From Rhodovulum sp. MB263 (lineage in GTDB: Bacteria; Pseudomonadota; Alphaproteobacteria; Rhodobacterales; Rhodobacteraceae), in contig NZ_CP020385.1 of the NCBI RefSeq assembly GCF_002073975.1, positions 1 to 64,000 on the forward strand: DNA of 64,000 bases. Reading direction: 5' to 3'. Position 1 is the stretch's first letter. Every line of letters begins with the position of its first letter. The notes under the pieces were generated by a model. It was not told where the DNA came from and made no database searches. It worked only from the letters and a program-made list of their open reading frames with translations. The position numbers were made by a program, and so were the translations under genes. Shown here one piece after another: positions 26,444 through 35,061 of this stretch.

Positions 26444-27349
26444 ATGAGCCTGAAGATGACAGGCCTGATCGGGGTGGCGGCTACGGCCGGGCTGATGGCG
26501 GGCGCCGCACTTGCGGATGCAGACCGGATGAAGGTGGTGACGACCTTCACGGTCCTGGCCGACATGGCCCGGCATGTGGCAGGCGATGCGGCCGATGTGG
26601 TCTCGATCACCAAGCCGGGGGCCGAGATCCACGGCTATGAGCCGACGCCGCGCGACATCCTCCGGGCGCAGGATGCCGACCTGATCCTGTCGAACGGCCT
26701 GAATCTCGAGCTGTGGTTCCAGCAGTTCCTGGACCATCTCGGCGACGTGCCCTCGGTCACGCTGAGCGAGGGCATCGACCCGATCCCGATCGCCGAGGGC
26801 GCCTATCGGGGCAAGCCGAACCCGCATGCCTGGATGGGGCTCGAGACGGCGCTTGTCTATGTCGACAATATCCTCGACGCCTTTGCCGAGCACGACCCCG
26901 CCAATGCCGCGACCTATGTCCGGAATGCCACCGCTTACAAGGACGCGCTGCGCGCCACGCTCGAGCCGCTGAAGGCCGAGATCGCGACCATTCCCGAGGC
27001 GCAGCGCTGGCTGGTCACCTGCGAGGGCGCGTTCAGTTACCTGGCGCGGGATTTCGGGCTGAAGGAGCTGTATCTCTGGCCGATGAATGCTGATCGGATG
27101 GGCACGCCGCAACAGGTGCGCGCGGTGATCGACGGGGTCAGGCAGAACGATGTTCCGGTGGTCTTCTGCGAAAGCACCGTCAACACCGCCCCGGCCGAAC
27201 AGGTCGCGCGCGAGACCGGCGCCAGATATGGCGGGGTGCTCTATGTCGACAGCCTGTCGGAACCGGGCGGACCGGTGCCGAGTTATCTCGATCTGCTGAG
27301 GGTCACGTCGCAGACCGTGGCGGACGGGCTGAGTGCAACCGCGAACTGA
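26444..27349 (+). CDS. sitA: Manganese/iron ABC transporter substrate-binding protein
   Basis: A 301-residue cluster A-I periplasmic metal-binding protein with a signal peptide cleaved near ALADA. The four ligand positions are His63 (EIHGYEPT), His128 (NPHAWMG), Glu194 (CEGAFSYLARDFGL) and Asp269 (YVDSLS). His-His-Glu-Asp indicates Mn/Fe rather than zinc (His-His-His). It lacks the His-rich loop of ZnuA. First of four genes sitABCD. Start ATG 26444 has GAAAGGACGG upstream. Confidence 0.92.
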   Translation: MSLKMTGLIGVAATAGLMAGAALADADRMKVVTTFTVLADMARHVAGDAADVVSITKPGAEIHGYEPTPRDILRAQDADLILSNGLNLELWFQQFLDHLGDVPSVTLSEGIDPIPIAEGAYRGKPNPHAWMGLETALVYVDNILDAFAEHDPANAATYVRNATAYKDALRATLEPLKAEIATIPEAQRWLVTCEGAFSYLARDFGLKELYLWPMNADRMGTPQQVRAVIDGVRQNDVPVVFCESTVNTAPAEQVARETGARYGGVLYVDSLSEPGGPVPSYLDLLRVTSQTVADGLSATAN

Positions 27350-27418
27350 CGCCCGGTGGGGCAGACGGCCCTGCCGGGGCGCGACATCCGGCGGGGTCTT
27401 TCCGGGAGGAGGGACGGC

Positions 27419-28336
27419 ATGAAGGATGAGCTGAAGACGGACGGGGCGCCGCCGCCAGATGCCGCGAATCCCGACGCCGCAGACACCGCGGGCGGCATCG
27501 AGGCGCGCGGGGTGACCGTCACCTACCGCAACGGCCATACCGCGCTGCGAAACGCCTCGTTCCGGATCCCGCGCGGCACCGTCACCGCCCTTGTCGGGGT
27601 CAATGGCGCAGGGAAATCCACGCTGTTCAAGGCGATCATGGGCTTCGTGCCGGTGGCGCAGGGCGATATCCGCCTGCTGGGCCTCGGCGTGAAGGAGGCG
27701 CTGCGCCGCAACCTCGTCTCCTATGTGCCGCAATCCGAGGAGGTGGACTGGTCCTTCCCGGTTCTGGTCGAGGATGTGGTGATGATGGGCCGTTACGGCC
27801 ATATGGGCTTTCTGCGCCGGCCCGCGACGGCAGACCGCGCCGCTGTCGATGCCGCGCTCGGCCGGGTGGGGATGCTCGAGTTCCGCCACCGCCAGATCGG
27901 CGAGCTGTCGGGGGGCCAGAAGAAGCGCGTCTTCCTGGCCCGCGCGCTGGCCCAGGACGGGCAGGTGATCCTGCTCGACGAGCCCTTCACAGGCGTCGAC
28001 GTGAAGACCGAGGACCAGATCATCGCGCTTTTGCGCGCGCTGAAGGACGAGGGCCGGGTGATGCTGGTCTCGACCCATAATCTGGGCTCGGTGCCCGAAT
28101 TCTGCGACCGCACGATCCTGGTGAAGGGCACGGTGCTGGCCCATGGTCCGACCGAGACCACCTTCACCCGCCCCAATCTCGAGGCGGCCTTCGGCGGGGT
28201 TCTGCGCCATTTCACCCTGGGCGGGCCCGATCTGCACGAGGATGACGACAGCCGGCAGGTCTCGATCTTCACCGATGACGAGCGCCCGCTGGTGCAATAT
28301 GGCGAGCGCACCCGCAAGGCGGAGACGCGGGAATGA
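27419..28336 (+). CDS. sitB: Manganese/iron ABC transporter ATPase
   Basis: A 305-residue ATPase. Walker [10 protein letters not shown] is near 59, the signature [15 protein letters not shown] follows, and Walker B is [12 protein letters not shown]. The segment [15 protein letters not shown] is typical of MntB/SitB-type ATPases. An unusual N-terminal extension of about 25 Asp/Ala/Pro-rich residues precedes the ABC fold. A strong site GGGAGGAGGG precedes ATG 27419. It overlaps sitC by 4 bp. Confidence 0.92.
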   Translation: MKDELKTDGAPPPDAANPDAADTAGGIEARGVTVTYRNGHTALRNASFRIPRGTVTALVGVNGAGKSTLFKAIMGFVPVAQGDIRLLGLGVKEALRRNLVSYVPQSEEVDWSFPVLVEDVVMMGRYGHMGFLRRPATADRAAVDAALGRVGMLEFRHRQIGELSGGQKKRVFLARALAQDGQVILLDEPFTGVDVKTEDQIIALLRALKDEGRVMLVSTHNLGSVPEFCDRTILVKGTVLAHGPTETTFTRPNLEAAFGGVLRHFTLGGPDLHEDDDSRQVSIFTDDERPLVQYGERTRKAETRE

Positions 28337-29193
28337 CCGCGCTTCTGGAGCCTTTCGCCTATGGCTACATGACCAACGCGATGTGGGTCTCGGCGCTGGT
28401 CGGGGGTGTCTGCGCCTTCCTGTCCTGCTACCTGATGCTGAAGGGCTGGTCCCTGATCGGGGACGCCCTGTCGCATTCGGTGGTGCCGGGGGTGGCCGGG
28501 GCCTATATCCTCGGGCTGCCCTTCGCGCTTGGCGCCTTTCTGTCCGGCGGGCTGGCAGCGGGGGCGATGCTGTTCCTGTCGGACCGCTCGGGGCTGAAGA
28601 CCGACGTGGTCATCGGCATCATCTTCACCTCCTTCTTCGGGCTGGGGCTGTTCATGGCCTCGGTCAACCCGATGTCGGTCTCGATCCAGACCATCACCAT
28701 GGGCAACATCCTCGCCATCACCCCCGGGGACACGCTGCAGCTGGCGATCATCGGCATCGTGTCGCTGACGGTGCTGGTGCTGAAATGGAAGGACCTCATG
28801 GTCACCTTCTTCGACGAAAGCCATGCCCGCTCCATCGGCCTGCGCCCGGGGCTTCTGAAGGCGGTGTTCTTCGTGCTGCTCTCGGCCAGCGTGGTGGCGG
28901 CGATGCAGACGGTCGGGGCCTTCCTGGTGATCGCCATGGTGGTGACGCCGGGCGCGACGGCCTATCTGCTCTGCGACCGCTTCCCGAGGCTGATCCTGAC
29001 TGCGGTCGGCATCGGTGCCGCGACCGGCTTCGCGGGCACTTATCTCAGCTACTTCCTCGACGGCGCCACCGGGGGCGTGATCGTGGTGCTGCAGACCCTG
29101 ATCTTCCTCGCGACCTTCCTTCTGGCACCGAAACACGGGCTTCTGGCCGCCCGGCGCAAGGCCGCAGCCGCCCTGACGGCGGAGGGGGCGTGA
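28333..29193 (+). CDS. sitC: Manganese/iron ABC transporter permease
   Basis: A 286-residue ABC-3 family permease with 8-9 helices ([23 protein letters not shown] is the family signature near 32). [22 protein letters not shown] and [21 protein letters not shown] are further conserved parts. The start overlaps sitB (ATGA) and its stop overlaps the sitD start. It pairs with SitD in the inner membrane. Confidence 0.92.
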   Translation: MTALLEPFAYGYMTNAMWVSALVGGVCAFLSCYLMLKGWSLIGDALSHSVVPGVAGAYILGLPFALGAFLSGGLAAGAMLFLSDRSGLKTDVVIGIIFTSFFGLGLFMASVNPMSVSIQTITMGNILAITPGDTLQLAIIGIVSLTVLVLKWKDLMVTFFDESHARSIGLRPGLLKAVFFVLLSASVVAAMQTVGAFLVIAMVVTPGATAYLLCDRFPRLILTAVGIGAATGFAGTYLSYFLDGATGGVIVVLQTLIFLATFLLAPKHGLLAARRKAAAALTAEGA

Positions 29194-30029
29194 TGCTCGA
29201 CACGTTTCTGATGCCGTTCCAGTTCGGCTTCATGCAGAAGGCCTTCGCGATCGCCCTGATCGTCTCGGTGCCGACGGCGCTGCTGTCCTGCTTTCTGGTG
29301 CTGAAGGGCTGGGCGCTGATGGGGGACGCGGTCAGCCATGCGGTTCTGCCGGGGATCGTGCTGGCCTATGTCGCCGGGCTGCCGCTGATCCTGGGGGCCT
29401 TCGCGGCCGGGATGCTGACCGCGGTCGCCACGGGGTTCCTGTCCGGAAACAGCCGGATCAAGCAGGACACGGTGATGGGCGTGGTATTCTCGGGCATGTT
29501 CGGGCTGGGGATCGTGATGTTCGTCGCGCTCCGGACCAATGTGCATCTCGATCATGTGTTGTTCGGCAACATGCTGGGCGTGGGGGCCGGGGATCTCTGG
29601 ACTGCGGGGGCGATTTCGGCCTGCGTCAGCCTGGTGCTGGTCGTGAAATGGAAGGATCTGATGCTTTACGCCTTCGATCCGGCCCAGGCGAGAGCCTCGG
29701 GCCTGCCGGTCGGGTTGCTGCATTACGGCCTGCTGGCAATCCTGTCCCTGACCATCGTGGCGACGCTTTCGGCCACCGGGCTTGTGCTGGCGGTCGGGCT
29801 GCTGATCTCGCCGGGGGCCATCGCCTTCCTGATCGTGCGGAGCTTCGGGCGCATGCTGGCCGTGTCGGTCCTGGTCTGTGCCGTGGCGATGCTGGGCGGA
29901 ACCTATGCCAGCTTCTTTCTCGACAGCGCACCGGCGGCCACGATCATCCTGGTGCTGACGGGCCTGTTCGTTCTGGCCTTCCTGCGCCGCCTGCAGCAAA
30001 CCCGGGCCGCGTCCCGCAAGGCCGCTTGA
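29193..30029 (+). CDS. sitD: Manganese/iron ABC transporter second permease
   Basis: A 278-residue paralogue of SitC (SCFLVLKGWALMGDAVSHAVLPG near 30). It starts at ATG 29193, overlapping the sitC stop (TGATG). GNSRIKQDTVMGVVFSGMFG and GLLISPGAIAFLIVRSFG match the family. Two distinct permeases are the norm for SitABCD. It is the last gene of the operon. Confidence 0.92.
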   Translation: MLDTFLMPFQFGFMQKAFAIALIVSVPTALLSCFLVLKGWALMGDAVSHAVLPGIVLAYVAGLPLILGAFAAGMLTAVATGFLSGNSRIKQDTVMGVVFSGMFGLGIVMFVALRTNVHLDHVLFGNMLGVGAGDLWTAGAISACVSLVLVVKWKDLMLYAFDPAQARASGLPVGLLHYGLLAILSLTIVATLSATGLVLAVGLLISPGAIAFLIVRSFGRMLAVSVLVCAVAMLGGTYASFFLDSAPAATIILVLTGLFVLAFLRRLQQTRAASRKAA

Positions 30030-30787
30030 CGCGCCCCCACGCCCTTCCGCCGACCTGCCCCTGAGGGCCGCCGCGCGCGCCCCGGGCGATGCAGCTCTGA
30101 CGGAGGTCGGCGGGGCCGGTGTCATGCGCCCCCGAACAAGTGGACGGCGCGGCTGTGGTTCCGGTCGCTGACGGGCGCCTGCGGTTGATCTGCCTGGAAA
30201 AGCCCCGGCCCATGGGCGATGGCGCCGGGCGGTATGGGCGCCTCCTGCCCGCGTGATCCAAGGGGGCGGGGCCGAAGGATCGTCCAGCCACCCCTGCGGT
30301 GCCACGCCCCCGGAGATCTGGAGACCCAGCATATCAGGTGCCTGAAGACCGAGCCCATCTCCGGGGCAACCAGATCCGCGAAGAAGACCTCGCGATTTGC
30401 CGCGGGGGCGAAGTGCCGTGCCCGGTGCGGCTGGCCGACGGGCTTTCCCCTTCCGGGAAGGCCGCGGGCGGTCGAGGATCGCTTCGCATCCCGAGGGCGG
30501 CGCAGAACGAGCTGTAGCGCGGAACAGGTGCGAGGCGCCTGCACCGGCGCGGCCCGGTGCAGGAAGGGGGCTGCTTGATGGCTGAGGCGGCGAAATGCAA
30601 GGAAACCTCGCGAATGCGTCCCGGGGTGTCAGGGCTGCCGCACCAGGAGTTTTACGCATCTGCCGCCGGTCCCATGGCGTCGGCGTGATGCTGCCAATGA
30701 TCGTGACCCCGGAATAAAATCCCGTCTCAAGGGTTGCCATGACAGGCCCCGCGTTACTACCTTAGCGGTATTAAAAGAGGGTATTTC
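30030..30787. other. Gap between sitD and vgrG
   Basis: 758 bp without a convincing gene. CCGCCGACCT at 30047-30056 is repeated inverted (AGGTCGGCGG) at 30104-30113, a possible long hairpin after sitD. The last 40 bp become AT-rich and probably hold the vgrG promoter. Confidence 0.4.
30755..30773. promoter_or_regulatory. Inverted repeat just upstream of vgrG
   Basis: TACTACC-N5-GGTATTA, arms matching at six of seven positions, ends 15 bp before the vgrG ATG, in the only AT-rich stretch nearby. Possible operator or part of the promoter. AGAGGG at 30776-30781 is the ribosome site. Confidence 0.35.
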
Positions 30788-32836
30788 ATGAGTGGCTTCT
30801 TCCGTCAGGACGCCCGCATGGGCCGGATTTCCACGGTTCTGGGGCAGGATGTCCTGGTGCTCCGCCGGTTCGAGGGCGTCGATCATCTGAACGCGCTGTT
30901 CGACTATTCGGCCGACTGCCTCGCCGCCTCGGCCGACATCGATTTCGACCGGTTGATCGGGACCCATGCCACCGTCACCCTCACCACGAAGGAAGGCGAA
31001 CGCCCTTTCGACGGCATCGTCACCGAGGCGCGCTGGCTGGGCTCGGGCGACAATGGCCACCGCTACCGGCTGCGCCTGCGGCCCTGGGCCTTCCTCGCCA
31101 GCCTCCGCCGTAACCAGCGGATCTTCCACAACAAGACCGTGGTCGAGATCCTGACAGAGCTGCTCTCGGCCTATGCGGATGCGGGCGCGCTGACGGTGGA
31201 GCTCGCGAACGATTACCCCGAGCTCGAATATACCGTGCAGTACCGCGAGAGCGACCTGGCCTTCGCCTGCCGGATGATGGAGCGGCACGGGATCAGCTAC
31301 CATTTCCGCCACGCGGACGGCGCCCATGAGATGGTGCTGACCGACCAGGTCGAGGCCCATGACAGCATCGGCGCGCGGCCCTTCCGGCCGGCCGAGGGCC
31401 ACCACCAGGAGGAGGTCTCGCATTTCCGCGCCTGGCGGCCCGCGCGGCGGATCACGACCGGCGCCATCCGGCTGACGGACTACAACTTCAAGACCCCGGT
31501 GGCGGCGATGGAAACCGACCACCTGGGCGACGCCGCCTACGAACAGGGCCAGATCGAAAGCTTCGACTGGCCGGGCGATTACCTCGATCAGGGCCGGGGC
31601 CGGGTGGTGGCCGAGCTGCGCGCTGCGGGCGAACGCGGCCAGGACCGGCGTTACGAGGCCGAGGGCGATATCGTCGCGCTTGGCGCGGGCCTCCGGGTGA
31701 CGCTGTCAGGCGATCCGGTGCCCGGGACCGGCGGCGAGTACATGTGCCTGAGCGCCCGGCACTCCTACACCGCCGACAACTATGGCTCGGGCGGGTCGGA
31801 CGATGGCGACGGCCGCGCCTATGACGGGCAATATGTCCTGATGCCGGTCGAAGCTCCGCTTCTGCCCGAACAGAAGACCGCGCGGGCCGATGTGCGGGGC
31901 CCGCAGACGGCGACGGTGGTCGGCGAAGGCGAGATCGACTGCGACGAATACGGGCGGATCCTGGTGCGGTTCCACTGGGACCTGGACGAGGCCTGGTCGA
32001 TGCGCTGCCGGGTGTCGCAAAGCTGGGCCGGTGCGGGCTGGGGCGGGATGGTGATCCCGCGGATCGGCATGGAGGTGGTGGTCGAGTTCCTCGACGGCGA
32101 CCCCGACAAGCCGCTGGTCACGGGGTGCGTCTATAACGGCCGGAACCCGGTGCCCTATGATCTGCCCGCCAACAAGACGGTCTCGACCTTCAAGTCCGAC
32201 ACCCATCAGGGCGCGGGCTATAACGAGTTCCGCTTCGAGGATGAGAAGGACCGCGAAGAGGTCTTCCTGCATGCGCAGAAGGACCACAACACCATCATCG
32301 AGAATGACGAAAGCCATTCCATCGGACATGACCGCTCGAAATCGGTGGGCAACGACCAGTCGGAAGCCATCGGCCATGACAAGACCATCTCGGTCGGCAA
32401 CGACCATCGCGAATCCATCGGCCAGGACATGTATTACACCGTCGGCCGCAACCAGCAGGAAGATTACGGCAAGGACCACATCCACCGCGTCGGCAATATT
32501 CACAAGCAGTCGGTCTGGGCCGATCACCTCTACGAGGTCGGCCGCAATTACCAGGGCGAGGTCGCGGGCAAATATGTGCTCGATGTCGGGACCTCGATCA
32601 CCAACAATACCGGCAAGCACACGCTGATGGCCTTCGAGAGGTTCCAGATCAAGGGGCCGGGCGGCAAGATCACCATCGACGGCTCGGGCATCACGCTGGA
32701 AGCGGCCAATATCCGGCTCAAGGGCAATGTCTCGGTCGGCGGATCGGGCTCGGCCCAGGTCCCGACGCTGAAGCTGGCGGCCAAGGAAGGCCTGCCGCTC
32801 TGCGAGGAATGCGCCGCCATCAAGGAGGAGGTCTGA
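30788..32836 (+). CDS. vgrG: T6SS-type VgrG spike protein
   Basis: A 682-residue VgrG, the trimeric tip of a type VI secretion system. The gp27-like part spans about 1-370 (FEGVDHLNALFDYSADCLA; AFACRMMERHGISYHFRH) and the gp5 OB-fold about 385-470 (GRILVRFHWDLDEAWSMRCRVSQSWAG; WGGMVIPRIGMEVVVEFLDGDPDKPLVTG). From about 500 to 600 runs a beta-helix of repeats (SIGHDRSKSVGNDQSEAIGH) and a short C-terminal tail (LCEECAAIKEEV). There is no added effector domain. A PAAR gene follows, overlapping the stop. No T6SS sheath, tube, TssJLM or ClpV gene is in the window, so it is an orphan spike here. Confidence 0.93.
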   Translation: MSGFFRQDARMGRISTVLGQDVLVLRRFEGVDHLNALFDYSADCLAASADIDFDRLIGTHATVTLTTKEGERPFDGIVTEARWLGSGDNGHRYRLRLRPWAFLASLRRNQRIFHNKTVVEILTELLSAYADAGALTVELANDYPELEYTVQYRESDLAFACRMMERHGISYHFRHADGAHEMVLTDQVEAHDSIGARPFRPAEGHHQEEVSHFRAWRPARRITTGAIRLTDYNFKTPVAAMETDHLGDAAYEQGQIESFDWPGDYLDQGRGRVVAELRAAGERGQDRRYEAEGDIVALGAGLRVTLSGDPVPGTGGEYMCLSARHSYTADNYGSGGSDDGDGRAYDGQYVLMPVEAPLLPEQKTARADVRGPQTATVVGEGEIDCDEYGRILVRFHWDLDEAWSMRCRVSQSWAGAGWGGMVIPRIGMEVVVEFLDGDPDKPLVTGCVYNGRNPVPYDLPANKTVSTFKSDTHQGAGYNEFRFEDEKDREEVFLHAQKDHNTIIENDESHSIGHDRSKSVGNDQSEAIGHDKTISVGNDHRESIGQDMYYTVGRNQQEDYGKDHIHRVGNIHKQSVWADHLYEVGRNYQGEVAGKYVLDVGTSITNNTGKHTLMAFERFQIKGPGGKITIDGSGITLEAANIRLKGNVSVGGSGSAQVPTLKLAAKEGLPLCEECAAIKEEV

Positions 32837-33096
32837 TGCGCCAGATCGCGCGCGTCGGAGATACCCATGTCTGCCCGCGCAAGGGGCATGGGACCAATGC
32901 CATCGTGACGGGCGGCTCTGCGCTGATCGACGGCCGGCCGGTCGCGCGGGTCGGAGACAAATGCGCCTGCGGCTGTGTCATCGTCTCGGGCGCGTCGCAG
33001 ATGACCTGCGACGACCGTCCGGTCGCGGTCCTGGGCTCCAAGACCTCCGGCGGCGGAACGATCGTTTCGGGCTCGCCGAATCACAAGACGATGTGA
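32836..33096 (+). CDS. PAAR-domain spike tip protein
   Basis: An 86-residue PAAR protein that sharpens the VgrG spike. Two PAAR-type repeats are visible (GSALIDGRPVARVGDKCACG and ASQMTCDDRPVAVLGSKTSGGG). C-G-C and His residues (HVCPRKGHG, NHKTM) can bind the tip zinc. Start ATG 32836, in TGATG overlap with vgrG and after AAGGAGGAGG. It has no C-terminal effector extension. Confidence 0.92.
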   Translation: MRQIARVGDTHVCPRKGHGTNAIVTGGSALIDGRPVARVGDKCACGCVIVSGASQMTCDDRPVAVLGSKTSGGGTIVSGSPNHKTM

Positions 33097-33594
33097 CCGT
33101 GGCCCGGGGCCGCCGATGACGGTCCCGGCGGAAAAGGAAGCAGAGGCGCCCCTGGCCGGACACTCCCGAAAGCGGGTCGAGGCTCTTTCGGGTTTGGCCG
33201 CATGGTTCCTGTCAGTCACCGACAGACTGTGCGCCGATCCGGCTGACCCTCTCCTTCCCGCCCCACTGCCGAATCTCAGCCGGGATCGACAAGGGCAATG
33301 ACGGATTCCGTGGCTTCTGCCATCGTGCCGCGTCGGACAGGCCTGCCCCAGAGGCCGGGCCTGTCCGCCCTTCGCCAGAGCGGCTTGACCTGCATTGCGG
33401 AGGCGAGGGGGCCGTAACGGAGGGCGGCCCTTGGAGGATAGGCCCGGCCGCATCGCGCGGGCAGTCTGCGCGGAAAGCCGCCGGTTGGCGCTGTCTTCAA
33501 GGGGGGGCATCAAGGGGGCGCGGGCAGCTCTCCTCGAAATCCGCCGAACAATGCGTTAACCAAGCAATACTGTTGTTTCCCAGGGAGATAAGCG
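33097..33594. other. Gap between PAAR gene and secreted-protein gene
   Basis: About 0.5 kb. No gene with a credible start or codon use. A moderately AT-rich run at 33545-33590 (AACAATGCGTTAACC and following) is a likely promoter for the next gene. Confidence 0.4.
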
Positions 33595-33966
33595 ATGCGC
33601 CTTCCCCGTCTCACATTTGCTGCAGCGGTTGCTTTCGCTGCCACGGCCTCCGCCGCTTCGGCACAGGAGACTCTGAGCGAAGAACAATGCTTCGCGGTGC
33701 TGGACGCCATGTCGAAGCTCGAGCTGTCGATGGTCGGAAAGGTGCCGCTCGAGGACGCCCGCGCGGCGCTTTCCGGGCTTCAATCGACGGTTCCGGAAAG
33801 CGTCTGGCCGCGCATCGATGACCTGGTGGCGGTCGCGGAGGCCGCACAGGGACGAGAACCGGGCGATCCGGCGCATCCGATGGCGACCGGGCAATTTCAG
33901 CAGGCCAGCACGTCCTATCGCGAAGCGCTTGCACCATATTGCCCCGGGTTCCACCTGGATTACTAA
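33595..33966 (+). CDS. Small secreted protein of unknown function
   Basis: A 123-residue protein with a clear Sec signal peptide (MRLPRLTFAAAVAFAATASA, cut near ASAQE). The mature part is short and helical with two cysteines (EEQCFAVL and APYCPGFHLDY) that could form a disulfide. Ribosome site AGGGAGAT precedes the ATG. It lies between the VgrG/PAAR pair and the contractile system. I recognise no family. An effector, an immunity protein or an unrelated periplasmic protein are all possible. Confidence 0.6.
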   Translation: MRLPRLTFAAAVAFAATASAASAQETLSEEQCFAVLDAMSKLELSMVGKVPLEDARAALSGLQSTVPESVWPRIDDLVAVAEAAQGREPGDPAHPMATGQFQQASTSYREALAPYCPGFHLDY

Positions 33967-34472
33967 TGTCGCGCCATGGGGCGGGTCAGCCGCGAACCTG
34001 GCTCCTGGACGCCTGCGCCGCGCGGCGGCCCGGATCGGCGACCGGGGCACACCGCTCGGGGGCCTGCTGCCGACTTTCCCATCTCCTGTCGCTGCCCCCG
34101 CGCTGTGAGGCAAACGGGCTCTGTGCCCTCCGCTGCGATTCGCCTGATCGGCGGTTTTACGTGTTCAGGCGCAATAAGGGTCCGCGATCTGGCAGGAAAC
34201 GCGACCTTGCCTGAATAGCCGGCACTGTCGGAAGACCGCCGTTTCCGTGCATCGGGACGAATGACCGGCGTCGTGGCCGGGGGCGGCGGATCTGCGCTCC
34301 CGAAAGCGCGGCTTGCGCCCGGCAATGCCTGGTGCGGAGGCATCCGGGCCCGCGCTCGTGGCGGCTGTTTTGTTCTGGCCAGACGAGACCGGAGAGTGGC
34401 TTTGATGGCGGCAGGACAGGCCCCGCATCGACGGCGCCTCCGGCGCGGCGCTGCAGGCAAAGGTGACGCTAG
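33967..34472. other. Gap before the contractile-system operon
   Basis: About 0.5 kb without a gene that stands up. Short frames on both strands are Arg/Pro-rich and lack ribosome sites. Confidence 0.4.
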
Positions 34473-34520
34473 GTTAATTTTAGTTGAAATATTCTACTGA
34501 TTCCCGCCATGATTGAGACA
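34473..34520 (+). promoter_or_regulatory. Candidate promoter of the contractile-system operon
   Basis: The only AT-rich stretch nearby (34473-34500). TTGAAA at 34484-34489 is followed after 18 bp by CATGAT at 34508-34513, a fair sigma-70 pair. Transcription would begin about 15-20 bp before the first gene, whose ribosome site is CGGAGGGG. Confidence 0.35.
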
Positions 34521-34536
34521 AAGCGGAGGGGATCGC

Positions 34537-35013
34537 ATGGAACGGGCACCGCTGCCTTCGGTCAGGTTCGGGACGGCGTCTGAACTGCGCGCGGCGCTGG
34601 TCGGCTGGATCGGCGCAACCGTGCCGGGCTGCCGGGTCGGCGCGCCCGGCGAGAAAACCGGAAACGACGCGGGCGGAGAGGGCCTGCGGGCGGTGCTGCG
34701 GCTGGGCGACATCGCCCCCGTTCCCCATGGCGAGGGCCGCGACCTGGTGCTGGCCCGGGCGAGCTACCGGCTGGATCTGGCAGCCGGGGGCATAGCCGAG
34801 GCCGAACAGGCGCTGGTCGATCTGATCCTCGGGGGCGCGGGGCATCCGGCCTTCGCGGTCGAGGCCGTGGCGCAACCCGATGCGCCGCTGCCGGGGCTTG
34901 CGATCCGGGCCTGTCTGGAACGGCGCCGTGCAGCGCCGGCAGCGCCGCCGGTCAGGATCCACAATGTCGAACTGCGCCCGGGACGACACCCCGGGGAACG
35001 GGAGACGGGATAG
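34537..35013 (+). CDS. Contractile-system protein, possible tail terminator
   Basis: A 158-residue protein that opens the contractile operon, 48 bp before the sheath. The pattern (ASELRAALVGWIG near the start, then a beta-rich part with RASYRLDLA, and LVDLILGGAGHPAF) loosely recalls short tail-terminator or cap proteins (Pvc16/DUF4255 type) that sit on the tube end, but it is only about half the length of Pvc16. I recognise no exact family, so this is an inference from position and fold pattern. Start ATG 34537 has CGGAGGGG upstream. Confidence 0.5.
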   Translation: MERAPLPSVRFGTASELRAALVGWIGATVPGCRVGAPGEKTGNDAGGEGLRAVLRLGDIAPVPHGEGRDLVLARASYRLDLAAGGIAEAEQALVDLILGGAGHPAFAVEAVAQPDAPLPGLAIRACLERRRAAPAAPPVRIHNVELRPGRHPGERETG

Positions 35014-35061
35014 CGACAGGGGCCGCGCAATCGGGGCCCGTTCAGGGGGAGGGGGACGGCA

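Noticed and set aside
25670-28297. 875-codon minus-strand frame through fur and sitAB
   Set aside because: It overlaps the real Fur-type gene in another frame and the clear plus-strand transporter genes.
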